The notes under the pieces are model-generated. The model worked only from the letters and a program-made list of their open reading frames with translations. It was not told the origin of the DNA and ran no database searches. A stretch of DNA of 64,000 nucleotides from Aureobasidium sp. EXF-3400 (lineage: Eukaryota; Ascomycota; Dothideomycetes; Dothideales; Saccotheciaceae), in the NCBI GenBank assembly GCA_024195585.1, contig SWBL01000064.1:112177-176176 (forward strand), in the 5' to 3' direction. Within the stretch, counting starts at the first letter, position 1, and each line of letters opens with the position of its first letter. Below, piece after piece: positions 54,706 to 64,000 of the stretch. The position numbers were made by a program, and so were the translations under genes.

Positions 54706-55473
54706 CTAGAACTTCTGTGTTGCGCTAGTAGCAGGACGATCCAGCATTTCCCTTGCTCTCATCTCGAAGGCCTCAATCATTTTGTCTGCAACCTTTGGCG
54801 CCGCAGCCGCACTCAATGTCGTGTAAAGTGGGTTGGCAAATTGGTAATCGATGACAAGATTGACTTCAGTCTGCATCCTCGGCGGAACATCCGAGGTGAC
54901 TTCTTGAGGTCTGTCATTGCCCATAGGTCCAGGCTTGTAAGGGAAGGGACTCAACTGCCAGCGAGAGCGTAATTGTGTAAGGATAGTAGCGTTACGAGCG
55001 GGATCTTGGTCTGCAGAGGGACGGGTAGTGTGGTGTTCTATGCTTGCTGAGGGCAGGCTGGTGTTGGTTTCTCCGCTCACAGATTCGACGATGAAGTCTT
55101 GCGGTGCGCAGTAGACACGGCTAAAGAAGGATTCTCGCATGACATCCTTGTAACCAATTATCAGTTCTGCTTCTTCAGGCCATGTCTTGCCCTCAGCGTC
55201 AGGAGAGGATTGCTTGGTGACGTTGGAGGAGATGCAGAAAGGCAGGAACTTGTGGTAGCTTTGGATGTCGGCGACGATTGCGTAGAGAGTTTTTGCGTCG
55301 TAGGGCAGGATACGGGATGCGGTTAAGGATTGGAGAGGCTGAGATCCAAAGGGATTCGGGAAAAAGGAGCGGGTCTGTGTAGACAGGATGGCGCGAGATG
55401 CAATGGCTGCTCGTGAGCATGTCGTGGCCGAGACTTGAGATGCCAGAGCCGAAGTAGCTCGAATTGACTTCAT
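54706..55473 (-). CDS. COQ10: Coenzyme Q-binding protein COQ10
   Basis: A single exon encodes 255 residues. The N-terminal 35 residues are Ser/Ala/Arg-rich without acidic residues, a mitochondrial presequence. The START-like (polyketide cyclase) fold carries SRILPYDAKTLYAIVADIQS then YHKFLPFCISSNV, ELIIGYKDVMRESFFSRVYC and TEVNLVIDYQFANPLYTTLS, ending with a C-terminal amphipathic helix. Coq10 carries ubiquinone to sites of use and helps its synthesis in the inner mitochondrial membrane. A Thr/Pro-rich insert (about residues 155-180) is not in yeast. The ATG at 55471-55473 is first in frame. Divergent from the TRM140-type gene. Confidence 0.94.
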   Translation of the reverse strand: MKSIRATSALASQVSATTCSRAAIASRAILSTQTRSFFPNPFGSQPLQSLTASRILPYDAKTLYAIVADIQSYHKFLPFCISSNVTKQSSPDAEGKTWPEEAELIIGYKDVMRESFFSRVYCAPQDFIVESVSGETNTSLPSASIEHHTTRPSADQDPARNATILTQLRSRWQLSPFPYKPGPMGNDRPQEVTSDVPPRMQTEVNLVIDYQFANPLYTTLSAAAAPKVADKMIEAFEMRAREMLDRPATSATQKF

Positions 55474-55771
55474 CTTGTGTGTCGCAAAAAGTCAATTGAC
55501 CAAGTGAAGATAGTGGGATGTGCTGAGAAAGACACGGAGAAGGTGCCTCGTCTTGTATGACTAGACTAAGCGCCGTAAAGTTGACGGATGACAGTGATAG
55601 ATCAAATGTCTGGCTGCATGACGCGCTGACAGGTTGCGGAGAATCGAATGAAGATCGAGACCGTCGGCCTGTTCCTGGCTGCGGGCCGACCCGTGAAAGG
55701 CGGTGGCTTTCTGCCAGACCCCTCGTGCTCTGAGTACTTTGAACTTTTTCCAATCTCAAGATCATGGGCAG
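55474..55771. promoter_or_regulatory. Divergent promoter COQ10/TRM140
   Basis: 298 bp between the outward ATGs of two genes whose products are, at least in part, mitochondrial. It contains the start of a short uORF at 55763. Confidence 0.5.
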
Positions 55772-57130
55772 ATGCTGAGATACTCGAGTTGTGCAACAAG
55801 TCTCTTCCGCCAAACCACCAGAATCCATACGCGAAACGGAACCAGATTCATTAATTCCTTGATTGCCGGACGAGATCCAGAAGCCATGGCCGAAATTCAG
55901 AACACCCAGCCTGAAGGCGCAGACCGCAAAAAGACTCCCAAGCAGCAACTCTCCAAGGGCATGGAACACATGCGCGAATGGGTCACAGTTCCCGACACTC
56001 CCTCAACTCCTCAGACCGATTCGGCTGCCGACGTCGAGGAGGAAGCAGCATACGGTGTACCCGCCTCGATCCAACCTCTTCGCAAGCCTCAGACCGATTC
56101 CGCAAACAACGACCAGAAACGCACCGACCCTTTCCAATTTGGCACACGTTACCTGGAAGAAGGCGACAACATCTTTGCTCACAATGCATGGGACCACGTC
56201 GAGACCGACGACACATACAAGGAATTCATCAAGAGCCAGGAGGAGTTCCAACGATCCGCTCCTGTCACCGACTTTGACAAGAAGCGCTTCAACCAGCACC
56301 CCGAGAAGTGGTGGGACAAGTTTTACAGCAACAACAATGCAAACTTCTTCAAGGATCGCAAATGGCTGGCCCAAGAATTCCCCGTCTTGGGTGAGATCAC
56401 CAAGGAGGATTACGGCGCCGCGACGATGCTGGAAGTTGGTGCAGGTGCAGGAAACACGGCATACCCAGTTCTCAACCTGAACAAGAACCCTCTCTTGAAG
56501 ATCCACGCTTGCGATTATTCCAAGAAGGCTATTGAGATTATTCGCACACAAGAAGCATACCAAAACCAGACCACCCTGCAGGCAGACGTCTGGGATGCCG
56601 CAGGAACTGGTGAAAATGCCTTGCCTCCTGGTCTGAAAGCTGGCAGTGTCGATGTGGTTGTCATGATCTTCATCTTCTCGGCTCTGTCCCCTAGACAATG
56701 GGCACAGGCTGTGAAGAACGTTTGGAATGTCCTCAAGCCCGGTGGTGTGGTTCTCTTCCGTGATTATGGCCGTGGCGACTTGGCTCAGGTCCGATTTAAG
56801 AAGGGCCGCTACCTTGAGGAAAACTTCTACATCCGTGGTGATGGTACTCGTGTTTACTTCTTCGAAAGAGACGAGCTTGCAGATATCTGGTCTGGTAAGC
56901 TTCCAGCGAACAGTTTCCAGATCGACGCCTCAGAACACGCTGGAGATGAGGACGAGCTTGCCGAGAAGCTTAAAAACGCCGAGATTTCAGAAGACAACAA
57001 GATGCCAGCATTTGAGATTCTGAATCTGGGTGTTGACAACAGGATGCTTGTCAACCGACAGAGAAAGTTGAAGATGTACCGTTGCTGGATGCAAGGCCGC
57101 TTCCAGAAGCCTGCTACCACTGCAAGCTGA
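55772..57130 (+). CDS. TRM140: tRNA m3C32 methyltransferase (TRM140/METTL2-METTL8 family) with two likely starts
   Basis: A single exon encodes 452 residues from the ATG at 55772; a second ATG at 55886 in strong context (GCCATGG) gives 414 residues beginning MAEIQNTQPEG. The leader between them has several Arg and no acidic residues until its end, like a mitochondrial presequence. The core shows FQFGTRYLEEGDNIFAHNAW, RFNQHPEKWWDKFYSNNNAN, TMLEVGAGAGNTAYPVL (SAM site), HACDYSKKAIEIIR and VVLFRDYGRGDLAQVRF. The family puts 3-methylcytidine at position 32 of tRNA-Thr and tRNA-Ser. A five-codon uORF (MGRC-stop, 55763-55777) overlaps the first start. The frame upstream of 55772 begins at GTG. Confidence 0.92.
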   Translation: MLRYSSCATSLFRQTTRIHTRNGTRFINSLIAGRDPEAMAEIQNTQPEGADRKKTPKQQLSKGMEHMREWVTVPDTPSTPQTDSAADVEEEAAYGVPASIQPLRKPQTDSANNDQKRTDPFQFGTRYLEEGDNIFAHNAWDHVETDDTYKEFIKSQEEFQRSAPVTDFDKKRFNQHPEKWWDKFYSNNNANFFKDRKWLAQEFPVLGEITKEDYGAATMLEVGAGAGNTAYPVLNLNKNPLLKIHACDYSKKAIEIIRTQEAYQNQTTLQADVWDAAGTGENALPPGLKAGSVDVVVMIFIFSALSPRQWAQAVKNVWNVLKPGGVVLFRDYGRGDLAQVRFKKGRYLEENFYIRGDGTRVYFFERDELADIWSGKLPANSFQIDASEHAGDEDELAEKLKNAEISEDNKMPAFEILNLGVDNRMLVNRQRKLKMYRCWMQGRFQKPATTAS

Positions 57131-57475
57131 GCAGCCCGAGATTTCACAGCCTTCTGTATACAATGACAACAACTTCACGGTTGAGAGTGGTGCTCAAACT
57201 TGCGCCGCGTCCTAGCTCCAGAACATACAACATCCAAAAGAGCCAAGCCCACAACGTCGAGCAATTCTAAAGAGGCGTTTTCCCGAGCAGAGACACCAAG
57301 GCCCGCTCCAGTGACGCAACAGGTCCGTGGCTCCATTGTTCGTGCCTTCAGGGACAACAGGGAATTGGCGAAGGATTGATACGACGACAAAGTGCTTCGA
57401 GTGGCCATGATGTGATAGTCGGCTCTAAGGCTTCGTCAAGAAGATTGCCCGTGGACACTTGTTTAGATATTGTGC
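57131..57475. other. Convergent gap between TRM140 and OGG1
   Basis: 345 bp with both 3' ends. A 36-codon plus-strand ORF begins with ATG at about 57162 (TTTSRLRVVLKLAPRPSS); on the other strand 57408-57175 is also open. Neither has recognised homology. I call no gene here. Confidence 0.35.
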
Positions 57476-58730
57476 TCAATATGATGCCTTCTTTCTCCTC
57501 TTTGCTTTCTTGACAATGTTGTGTTTTGTCTCGACGAGTTTTTCTTCATCCTCGTCCGCTTCTCTCTTGATGCCCTTGACCAGAGTCTTGTCCTCTTCGA
57601 TGATGGTCTCTGTGACAGGTACGCCATCTTCAGTCTTGACCTCTGTCACCTCATCCTTAACTTCGACCTTGGCTACGAGTCGCTCTGAGAATGCCTTCAG
57701 ATCAGCAGTGAAGAGGACTGAGTGTGCCCAACCAGCTTCTTGACCCCAGAGGCTACGAAACTTGTTTGCGACAGCATCATAGGTGGCCTTGGTCAGGCTC
57801 GAGTGCTTGCCTTTGCCAAATTTGTAGTCACGCACAGCAATCTGCCAGACTGAAGGATCATTAGTTATGAGACGTGCAAAAATAAACAACAATGTGCTTA
57901 CCATGTGTATCAACTGGAACAGCCTCTCCCCAGCCCAGACCCATAAGGCAGACACAATCGGCAACCTTTGGACCTACACCTTGAAGTGCAAGCAGTTCTT
58001 CATGTGCTTTCCTATATCCTTCTCTTCCCTCATTTGCCCATTCGCCAGCCGGTGCTGGTTTGACACCTAGAACTGGGCTCTCAGGGTTTCGTAGAGCGTC
58101 CAACCAGCCATCTTCTTTTTCTGCAACCATGCAGGCTGTCTTGTATAGGTACTTCGCTCTGTATCCGAAACCCAGTTCTCTTAACTTTTGTTCGACCCCT
58201 GGCTTTGCCAATGACGATGGAGTGGGAAAGTCATAGTAGTCTTTGTTATCGAATTGGCCAATCAGCGGCCCATAGTTTGTACACAGCTTGTCGACCATCT
58301 GAGATATGCGAGCGACGTTGTTGTTGGAGCTGCAGATAAAGCCTACCAGAGCTTCCCAAGCATCTTGCTTCAGGATGCGAATGCCAGTAAACTTGGGAGC
58401 TTTGCGACTGAAGTTTGCATCGGCAGAAGACCATTCGGTATATAGCTGGGTAAGGTTGGGCCCAAGATTGAGGTAGTGTCTGAGGAGAGGCAAAGTGTCA
58501 TCGTCGGATTCAACTTTTGTCGTCGGCGATTGTTTCGTAGGAAGGATGGAACGGTAGTATAAACATTCAGGGTCCTGGTGCAATGCTAGGATGCGTCCAT
58601 GGAGGGCCATTGACCAAACACCTTCATCCGATTTGCGCCATCTGAAGCATTGCCCACAACGGAGAGTCGTGTTGATGCAAAGCTCACCCAGTCCGATTGG
58701 GAGCTTCTGCCACTCCTGCAGGTTTAACAT
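57476..58730 (-). CDS. OGG1: 8-oxoguanine DNA glycosylase/lyase OGG1
   Basis: Exons 58730-57902 and 57849-57476 with a 52-bp intron encode 400 residues. The N-terminal domain has INTTLRCGQCFRWRK. The HhH-GPD core has AWEALVGFICSSNNNVARIS, KLRELGFGYRAKYLYKTACM, and LQGVGPKVADCVCLMGLGWG, where the catalytic Lys sits in the G-P-K-V-A-D-C motif. PVDTHVWQIA holds the catalytic Asp and is formed across the splice join. The last 80 residues are Glu/Lys-rich and end KKAKRRKKASY, a likely nuclear signal. It removes 8-oxoG opposite C in base-excision repair. Divergent with the U2AF gene. Confidence 0.95.
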
Positions 58731-58985
58731 GATTCTGACGTGAAAGAACGAGTGGCAGAGGAGGGATCACGAGCTTGACGCGGTAGACATGGCCGAGTTG
58801 ATAATCAATCATGTTTCCATTTCGGGTAAGGCGGCTTGGCCTCGGTGTAGGCACTCTGGCTGCGCGCAACCAACTTGGAAGCTCAAGGGACCCATCAAGC
58901 ACACATTCATCGCTCCCACCAGCACCTTCTTTAGAACCATTCATTGGATTGTCATCGCCACTCTTGTGCTACACAGTCCGCCACA
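58731..58985. promoter_or_regulatory. Shared divergent promoter OGG1/U2AF
   Basis: 255 bp between outward ATGs. Open frames here do not look coding. Confidence 0.5.
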
Positions 58986-60886
58986 ATGAACGGTGATTCA
59001 TATTCCAGCCGTGGTAATCCGCTCGCGCTCGCACTCGACAATTACAACTTTCTAACTTTTCATCCTCAGATCGTCCCAGCGGCAGACACGCGTCTTCGCG
59101 CGACCACTACGTATGTTCATTCACGTGTGCACTATCACAAATAACTGACAGCCTCCAGTCATCCAGAGACGATCGTCGCGACCGAGACCGTGGTGGAGAC
59201 AGAGAGCGTGAGAGAGAGAGACCACGCAGACGTTCGCGCTCACCCGGACACCGCCCGCGCAGAGACGAATACCAGGGAGATACATATTCGTCGAGCCGCG
59301 ACTACAGAGAGCGCGAGAGAGAAGACAGATACGCTGGAAGACGTGGAGGTGGTCGCGAATGGGACAGAGGAGACCGTGGCTCTGACCGACGAGGAGACCG
59401 TCGCGATGATCCGCGCGGTGGTAGAGAGCGCCCCGATCGTGGCGGCGATCTGTTCGACGACCGCAGAGGAGGCGGTAGAGGAGGTCGCGATCGTGCCCCT
59501 CAGCAATCCATCGACCAGAAGCGCAGCCCCAGCCCTCCAAGAAAGCCCAAGGAGCCCACTCCCGACTTGACCGATGTCGTGCCCATTCTCGAGCGCAAGC
59601 GTCGCCTGACTCAATGGGATATCAAGCCTCCTGGCTACGAGAATGTCACAGCTGAGCAGGCCAAGCTTTCAGGAATGTTCCCTCTTCCTGGTGCTCCTCG
59701 CCAGCAACCTATGGACCCCACGAGACTCCAGGCTTTCATGAACCAGCCTGCAAATGCTGGCGCAAACACTGCTCTCAAGCCCTCCAACGCTCGTCAGTCA
59801 AAACGTCTTTTTGTTCACGGCATTCCTCCTACCGCGACCGAGGACAACATCATCGATTTCTTCAACCTCCAGCTCAACGGCCTCAACATTGTCAGGAGCA
59901 TGGACCCTTGTGTGTCTGCCCAGATCTCGCCCGACCACGATTTTGCTCTCTGCGAGTTCAAGACACCGGAAGATGCTACAACCGCTTTGGCCTTCGATGG
60001 CATCTCTATGAGCAATGACTCTGCCAATGGCTCGGCAAACGGAAGACCGGCCGGTCTGCAGATCCGCCGTCCCAAGGACTACATCGTTCCTGCTGTTACA
60101 GATGAGAGCGAGCAGACACAAGGCGTCGTCTCTGAGAATGTCCCAGATACACAAAACAAGCTGAGAATGACCAACATCCCCACATTCATTGAGGATGCAC
60201 AAGTCAGAGAATTGCTTACCACTTTCGGCGAGCTCAAGTCCTTCGTCCTCGCCAAAGATACTTCATCTGGCGCAAGCCGTGGATTTGCTTTCTTCGAGTA
60301 CATGGATCCTACCAAGACCGATGAAGCTGTCACAGGCTTGAACGGCATTGAGTTGGGTGACGGTGCGCTAAGAGCTGCAAGAGCCGCTATTGGTGTGCAG
60401 CAGGTTGGTGGTGATATGAGTGTGAACGCTATGAGCATGCTTGCTGGTACCACAAGCTCAGACGTGGAGCAAGGTCGCGTGCTCTGTCTGTTGAACATGG
60501 TTACAGCAGAAGAACTCTTGGATAATGATGAATACGAAGGTAAGCGATATCGTCCAGTGGCTACTCCATGGCAAAACTAACATTTGTCCAGAAATCGTCG
60601 AAGACGTCAAGGAGGAATGCAGCAAGTACGGACCAGTACTGGACATGAAGGTTCCCCGTCCTTCTGGCGGTAGCAGACAATCCAACGGTGTCGGAAAGAT
60701 CTACGTCAAGTACGACACAAACGAGTCTGCTTCAAAGGCTCTACGTGCTCTGGCTGGCAGAAAGTTCGCTGACCGCACTGTGGTCGTTACCTTCTTTGGC
60801 GAGGTTTGTGATGCCCCTTCTATCTACTTGAGTTTGACATATACTAATTCGTGTTTTAGGAGTACTTTGATGTTAACGCATGGTAA
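58986..60886 (+). CDS. U2AF2: Splicing factor U2AF large subunit
   Basis: Exons 58986-59013, 59070-59110, 59159-60539, 60592-60803 and 60860-60886 with introns of 56, 48, 52 and 56 bp encode 562 residues. The first 180 residues are an Arg/Ser/Asp/Gly-rich RS-like region. The U2AF35-binding segment contains ERKRRLTQWDIKPPGYENVT. RRM1 has KRLFVHGIPPTATEDNIIDF, RRM2 has LRMTNIPTFIEDAQVRELLT and RGFAFFEYMD, and the third (UHM) has RVLCLLNMVT, VGKIYVKYDT and the terminal FGEEYFDVNAW. The protein binds the polypyrimidine tract and recruits U2 snRNP. The final exon codes only eight residues, EYFDVNAW. Confidence 0.95.
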
Positions 60887-61268
60887 ATTAACGATAATCT
60901 GATACCTGGAAGATATTGGCGATCTTGCAACGTGCTCTTTTCGACACGTTTGGGCATGGAAAAGCAGGGATTTCGTTGTACAATGGGAAGAATTCAAGCC
61001 ACTCAGTTGTAGCTGTTGCTTGCAAAAGCGATCTCACATCTGTTGTTTGCACCTCGAAAATTACTCTTTCGTTCTTTGTGCTGTGACAAAGTCTTTGGTG
61101 TTCTGGAAACTAAACGGTGGTTTCATCAAAAGTCCGGGGGCGGAGCACAGCCAGTGAACAGCCTCATCTATATTGGGCATCAGACCCCTCTTGTTAACTT
61201 CCCTCCAACCTTTTGAATCTTGTGAACTTTTCCTTCTGTTACACACCTTTCGACAGCACAAAACAATC
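60887..61268. promoter_or_regulatory. U2AF 3' flank and SEC9 upstream region
   Basis: 382 bp. The last 70 bp before the SEC9 ATG are pyrimidine-rich. The open frame continuing upstream of 61269 has no homology. Confidence 0.4.
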
Positions 61269-62627
61269 ATGCCTTTTGGAATGGGAAAGAAAGAGAAGGA
61301 GGTGGCCGAGGAGAAGGCATCCCGCTCGTCATTGTTCTCACGCTCCAAGGGCAAGGACAAGGCAGCAGCGCCCGCAGCAAACCCCTACGCCGCTCAATCC
61401 ACTCCCGATCCCTATGGCGCCAAACCTGCAGACCCATACGCCAGCCCTTCAGGTGCTCCTCCTGCTTATGACAGTCGCTCTACCATTTCCACAATGAGTG
61501 AAAAGTCTCCTGTTCCGCCTGGTGGTTATGGTGGCAGCGCACCACGATATGGAGGTTCTGGAAACTACGCACAGCAGAGTGGATACGGCAGCAATCCATA
61601 TGGCAGCGACCAAGCACAACCCTCTCGCTACGGTGCTGGAGGATACGGTGGCCTTGGAAGACGACCCAGTTTGGACACCATCAGCACTGATGCTGGAAAG
61701 GAAGCTCTCTTCGGTGACGCTCCCAAGAGACAACAAGAGCAACAACAACAACTACAAACCAACCAAGCCGCACAAGAACCCTCTTCCGACAACAGCTACG
61801 CAAATAGCGGCATGCCCGGTGGTTACGGCGGTAGCTCCAGCGAATTATACGGCCAACCCGATCGCTACCTGACAGCCGAAGAGCAAGAGGAGGAAGACGT
61901 CAAGGCAGCCAAAGACGAGATCAAATTCATCAAACAACAAGATGTGTCTTCGACCCGCAACGCTCGCCGCATTGCCGAGCAAGCAGAAGCCACTGGTCGC
62001 GAGACTCTAGCTCGTCTAGGCGCCCAAGGCGAACGCATCCATAACACAGAGCGCAACCTCGACTTGGCATCACACCAAAACAGACTAGCCGAAGAGAAGG
62101 CACGCGAGCTCAAGACATTGAACAGAAGCATGTTTGCCGTACACGTCTCCAACCCTTTCACCGCCAAGAAGCGCGAGGAGGCTGCCAATGCAATTGCGCT
62201 CGAGAAGCACAGAGTAGAAAGAGAGCGTGCAGACGACACAAGAGCAAATGCCTGGTCTACACAAGCACGTCACCAAGGCCAGGAAAGAACCATGCGCAAT
62301 GCCGGCAAGACACACGACAAAGCCACTCTGGCCAACAGAGCCAAGTACCAATTCGAAGCCGATAGTGAAGACGAGGCTATGGAAGGCGAGATTGAAGACA
62401 ACTTGGACATCATCCACAGAAGTGCAAAGACATTGCATGCATTGGGCAACGCTATGGGCGATGAGCTCGACGAGCAGAACAAGCACATCAACCGCATCAT
62501 CGGAAAGGTAAGATTGTCCCCTGCTATACATATCTCGTTCCATATACTGACTTACCTCTTCTCACAGACCGAGACCGTCGATGATGAGATTGCTATGAAC
62601 AGAATCAAGCTTAACAGAATTAGGTAG
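61269..62627 (+). CDS. SEC9: SNAP-25-like t-SNARE SEC9
   Basis: Exons 61269-62507 and 62568-62627 with a 60-bp intron encode 432 residues from the ATG MPFGMGKKEKE. The first 200 residues are Gly/Tyr/Pro/Gln-rich and disordered. The first SNARE helix covers EEDVKAAKDEIKFIKQQDVS, then TRNARRIAEQAEATGRETLA with a central Gln-containing layer. The second runs GEIEDNLDIIHRSAKTLHAL, GDELDEQNKHINRIIGK and, after the intron, TETVDDEIAMNRIKLNR. Sec9 pairs with Sso and Snc for exocytosis at the plasma membrane. The intron is a multiple of three with no stop, so retention would insert 20 hydrophobic residues into the second SNARE helix. Confidence 0.94.
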   Translation: MPFGMGKKEKEVAEEKASRSSLFSRSKGKDKAAAPAANPYAAQSTPDPYGAKPADPYASPSGAPPAYDSRSTISTMSEKSPVPPGGYGGSAPRYGGSGNYAQQSGYGSNPYGSDQAQPSRYGAGGYGGLGRRPSLDTISTDAGKEALFGDAPKRQQEQQQQLQTNQAAQEPSSDNSYANSGMPGGYGGSSSELYGQPDRYLTAEEQEEEDVKAAKDEIKFIKQQDVSSTRNARRIAEQAEATGRETLARLGAQGERIHNTERNLDLASHQNRLAEEKARELKTLNRSMFAVHVSNPFTAKKREEAANAIALEKHRVERERADDTRANAWSTQARHQGQERTMRNAGKTHDKATLANRAKYQFEADSEDEAMEGEIEDNLDIIHRSAKTLHALGNAMGDELDEQNKHINRIIGKVRLSPAIHISFHILTYLFSQTETVDDEIAMNRIKLNRIR

Positions 62628-63242
62628 AGCAACGTTCAAGCATGTAACCTTATCTGTACTGCTGGTACTCAATGGCGTTTTGGAATGGGAAGGCTTTCGC
62701 ATTGGAGGGTCATAGATGGGTAATTGTGCAAAGAACGGGATTAGCACTGCAGAGGCAGTACTCTCAGAATAATAAACACCTCGAACATTTCTATTGTGCT
62801 AAGACCGCGAATTCATGTGGAAGACTTGTAGAACCATGATTGTAGTCGATCGTTTTCCAGGCTAGAGAAGCTGTTTGTCAGTATGAGATGTACTGGAGGC
62901 AGGCGTGATTCGCGGATGAGGAAGGGACGACTTGATGAATACAAAGCGAGGCAAGTGCAACACCTTCCACTGCTTGCCAAACAACGCACCTTTGGACTCG
63001 AGGTTTCGAGAGCACTCGAAGCACCAATACCATATCCATCGTCTCTATCGAAGCGAGCTATTGGTTTTGTCCTTGCACCATACTCATAATCCATTTCCTC
63101 GTTGGTGAGCAACTTTGGTGAGCAGGTCTGAGTCGGATTGTTCCTGCATAGGGTAAGTGATCCAAGATACGTGTTGCACCTCACGTATTCTCTATTGAAT
63201 GTCGACAGAAACGATATGTCTTTATGAGTATTGGCATTTGAC
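62628..63242. other. SEC9 3' flank and unassigned sequence
   Basis: An AATAAA-type polyadenylation signal lies at about 62769-62775. A minus-strand frame (63184-62813, 123 residues) and a plus-strand frame (62883-63089) overlap; neither shows homology. A GTAAGT donor at 63153 could belong to an upstream exon of the next ORF. Confidence 0.35.
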
Positions 63243-63667
63243 AGTCCTCCGTATCGAATAGCCCTGGCTATGGCACTTGCCAGAAAGCACTGGTTGCTCC
63301 AGTGGTCGCTCCTGCCTCGAAGAGCTCATCTTACTATATTGGACCCATTGACTCGCATGTGTCAGATCCTCTGGACTCACAGGATACAGCTCAGCGCCAA
63401 CAGTGGCGAGGACAGCTACAAATTCAGCTCTCAACATCGACTCGTCACGGCAAGACTGAGCTGCCCAATGGACCTGGTATAAACGGGCAACTTGCACACC
63501 AGATACTGGGCCATTTAAGCGAAGACGTACCTACCTGTTCTCGCTGTTACATTGCCTTGAGATGGAAGTACACTGGCAAGAACGAGTATAGAGCAATATT
63601 GACATTGATTGCATCCTCTTACTTGGTTGAGCGTTGTCGCAAGTGCGAGAAGCTCATCAGACCTTGA
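63243..63667 (+). CDS. Uncertain 3' exon of an unknown protein with two CxxC pairs
   Basis: A plus-strand frame opens after a TTTGACAG acceptor-like site at 63242 and runs to a TGA at 63665-63667 (141 residues). It reads SSVSNSPGYGTCQKALVAPV, later QWRGQLQIQLSTSTRHG, then a C-terminal part with TCSRCYIALRWKYTGKNEYR and ERCRKCEKLIRP. The two C-x2-C pairs 30 residues apart suggest a small zinc-binding unit. No start codon exon could be joined in frame to the donor at 63153, and minus-strand frames are also open here, so this may not be a real gene. Confidence 0.3.
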
Positions 63668-64000
63668 CCTCTGTCTGAATTGATAAGTTGCCATGAGCTG
63701 CGGTTGCAGTGAATTAAGCGAGAGGTAAGTCGCAGTTGCCACTCAAAGACCGCCTGTCTGAGGAAGGTGCCTCGACGAAAAAGGCAGTTGCCTCACTCGG
63801 ACAAATACCAACTCGGCCCATCTCAGTAAGTACACCGACCAAGGACCATTAACCGGCAAAGAGTCAAGTTCAGGTTGCTGGGAAGTGAAAGTGAATAAGG
63901 GCTTGGCATCCAGACCTCGGACGAAATGGGGAAGTGAAAAAAAGATGAGATGCACAGACCGCGGAAAATCGAAAATCGCCTACCCGCAAGCCTTTTCTTA
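63668..64000. other. Right-end 333 bp, nothing seen
   Basis: No gene, RNA or repeat could be supported. Minus-strand open frames at 63515-63742 and 63743-63955 are unconvincing. Confidence 0.4.

Noticed and set aside
57175..57408. Open frames on both strands between TRM140 and OGG1
   Set aside because: Short, overlapping on opposite strands, and located where two 3'UTRs meet.

Overview
This window is nuclear DNA of a filamentous ascomycete (Pezizomycotina). The evidence is dense protein-coding genes on both strands, GT-AG introns mostly 48-62 bp long, and orthologues of conserved fungal genes. The compact introns and gene style fit a dothideomycete such as an Aureobasidium-like black yeast, but that placement is inference. 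About 28 genes can be modelled. I found no rRNA, CRISPR array, intact transposon or origin. Only degenerate tRNA-like sequence was seen.

Left part (1-18.2 kb): the 5' part of quinolinate phosphoribosyltransferase (BNA6), an NAD(P)-dependent sugar-epimerase-like enzyme, an AAAP amino-acid permease, a probable decayed secreted-protein gene, and a 242-residue low-complexity protein. These are followed by TAF2 (TFIID), a SAS4-domain chromatin protein, the PX protein YPT35, and a GPI-anchored Cys-rich surface protein. Middle part (18.9-29.4 kb): histidyl-tRNA synthetase with a mitochondrial and a cytosolic start, VPS33, a GPALPP/DUF3752 protein and VPS8. VPS33 and VPS8 are both CORVET tethering-complex subunits.

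Accessory block (29.7-35.6 kb): the most unusual region. Four small minus-strand genes lie head to tail. They share a C-terminal helical domain of about 50 residues (K-x-L-x-x-K-[ST]-[VI]...W-E) and a phase-2 first intron. A C2HC-finger protein with a unique C-terminus follows them. I recognise no family for any of these. Between them is a head-to-head pair of sequences with Pol III A-box and B-box character.

Right part (36.1-64 kb): MPH1 (FANCM-like helicase), COG5, NUP159, ARP4, GUP1, an orphan WD40 protein, a PRiA4_ORF3-domain protein with an acidic N-terminus, COQ10, a METTL/TRM140-type tRNA m3C methyltransferase with two likely starts, OGG1, a U2AF large subunit and SEC9. An uncertain Cys-pair ORF follows. 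Divergent pairs with intergenic gaps of about 225-300 bp recur: HTS1/VPS33, GPALPP/VPS8, ARP4/GUP1, COQ10/TRM140 and OGG1/U2AF.

All splice sites were inferred by eye from reading-frame continuity, GT/AG ends and family conservation. Several open frames that extend upstream of the chosen start begin at TTG or GTG, so starts were moved to the first supported ATG.
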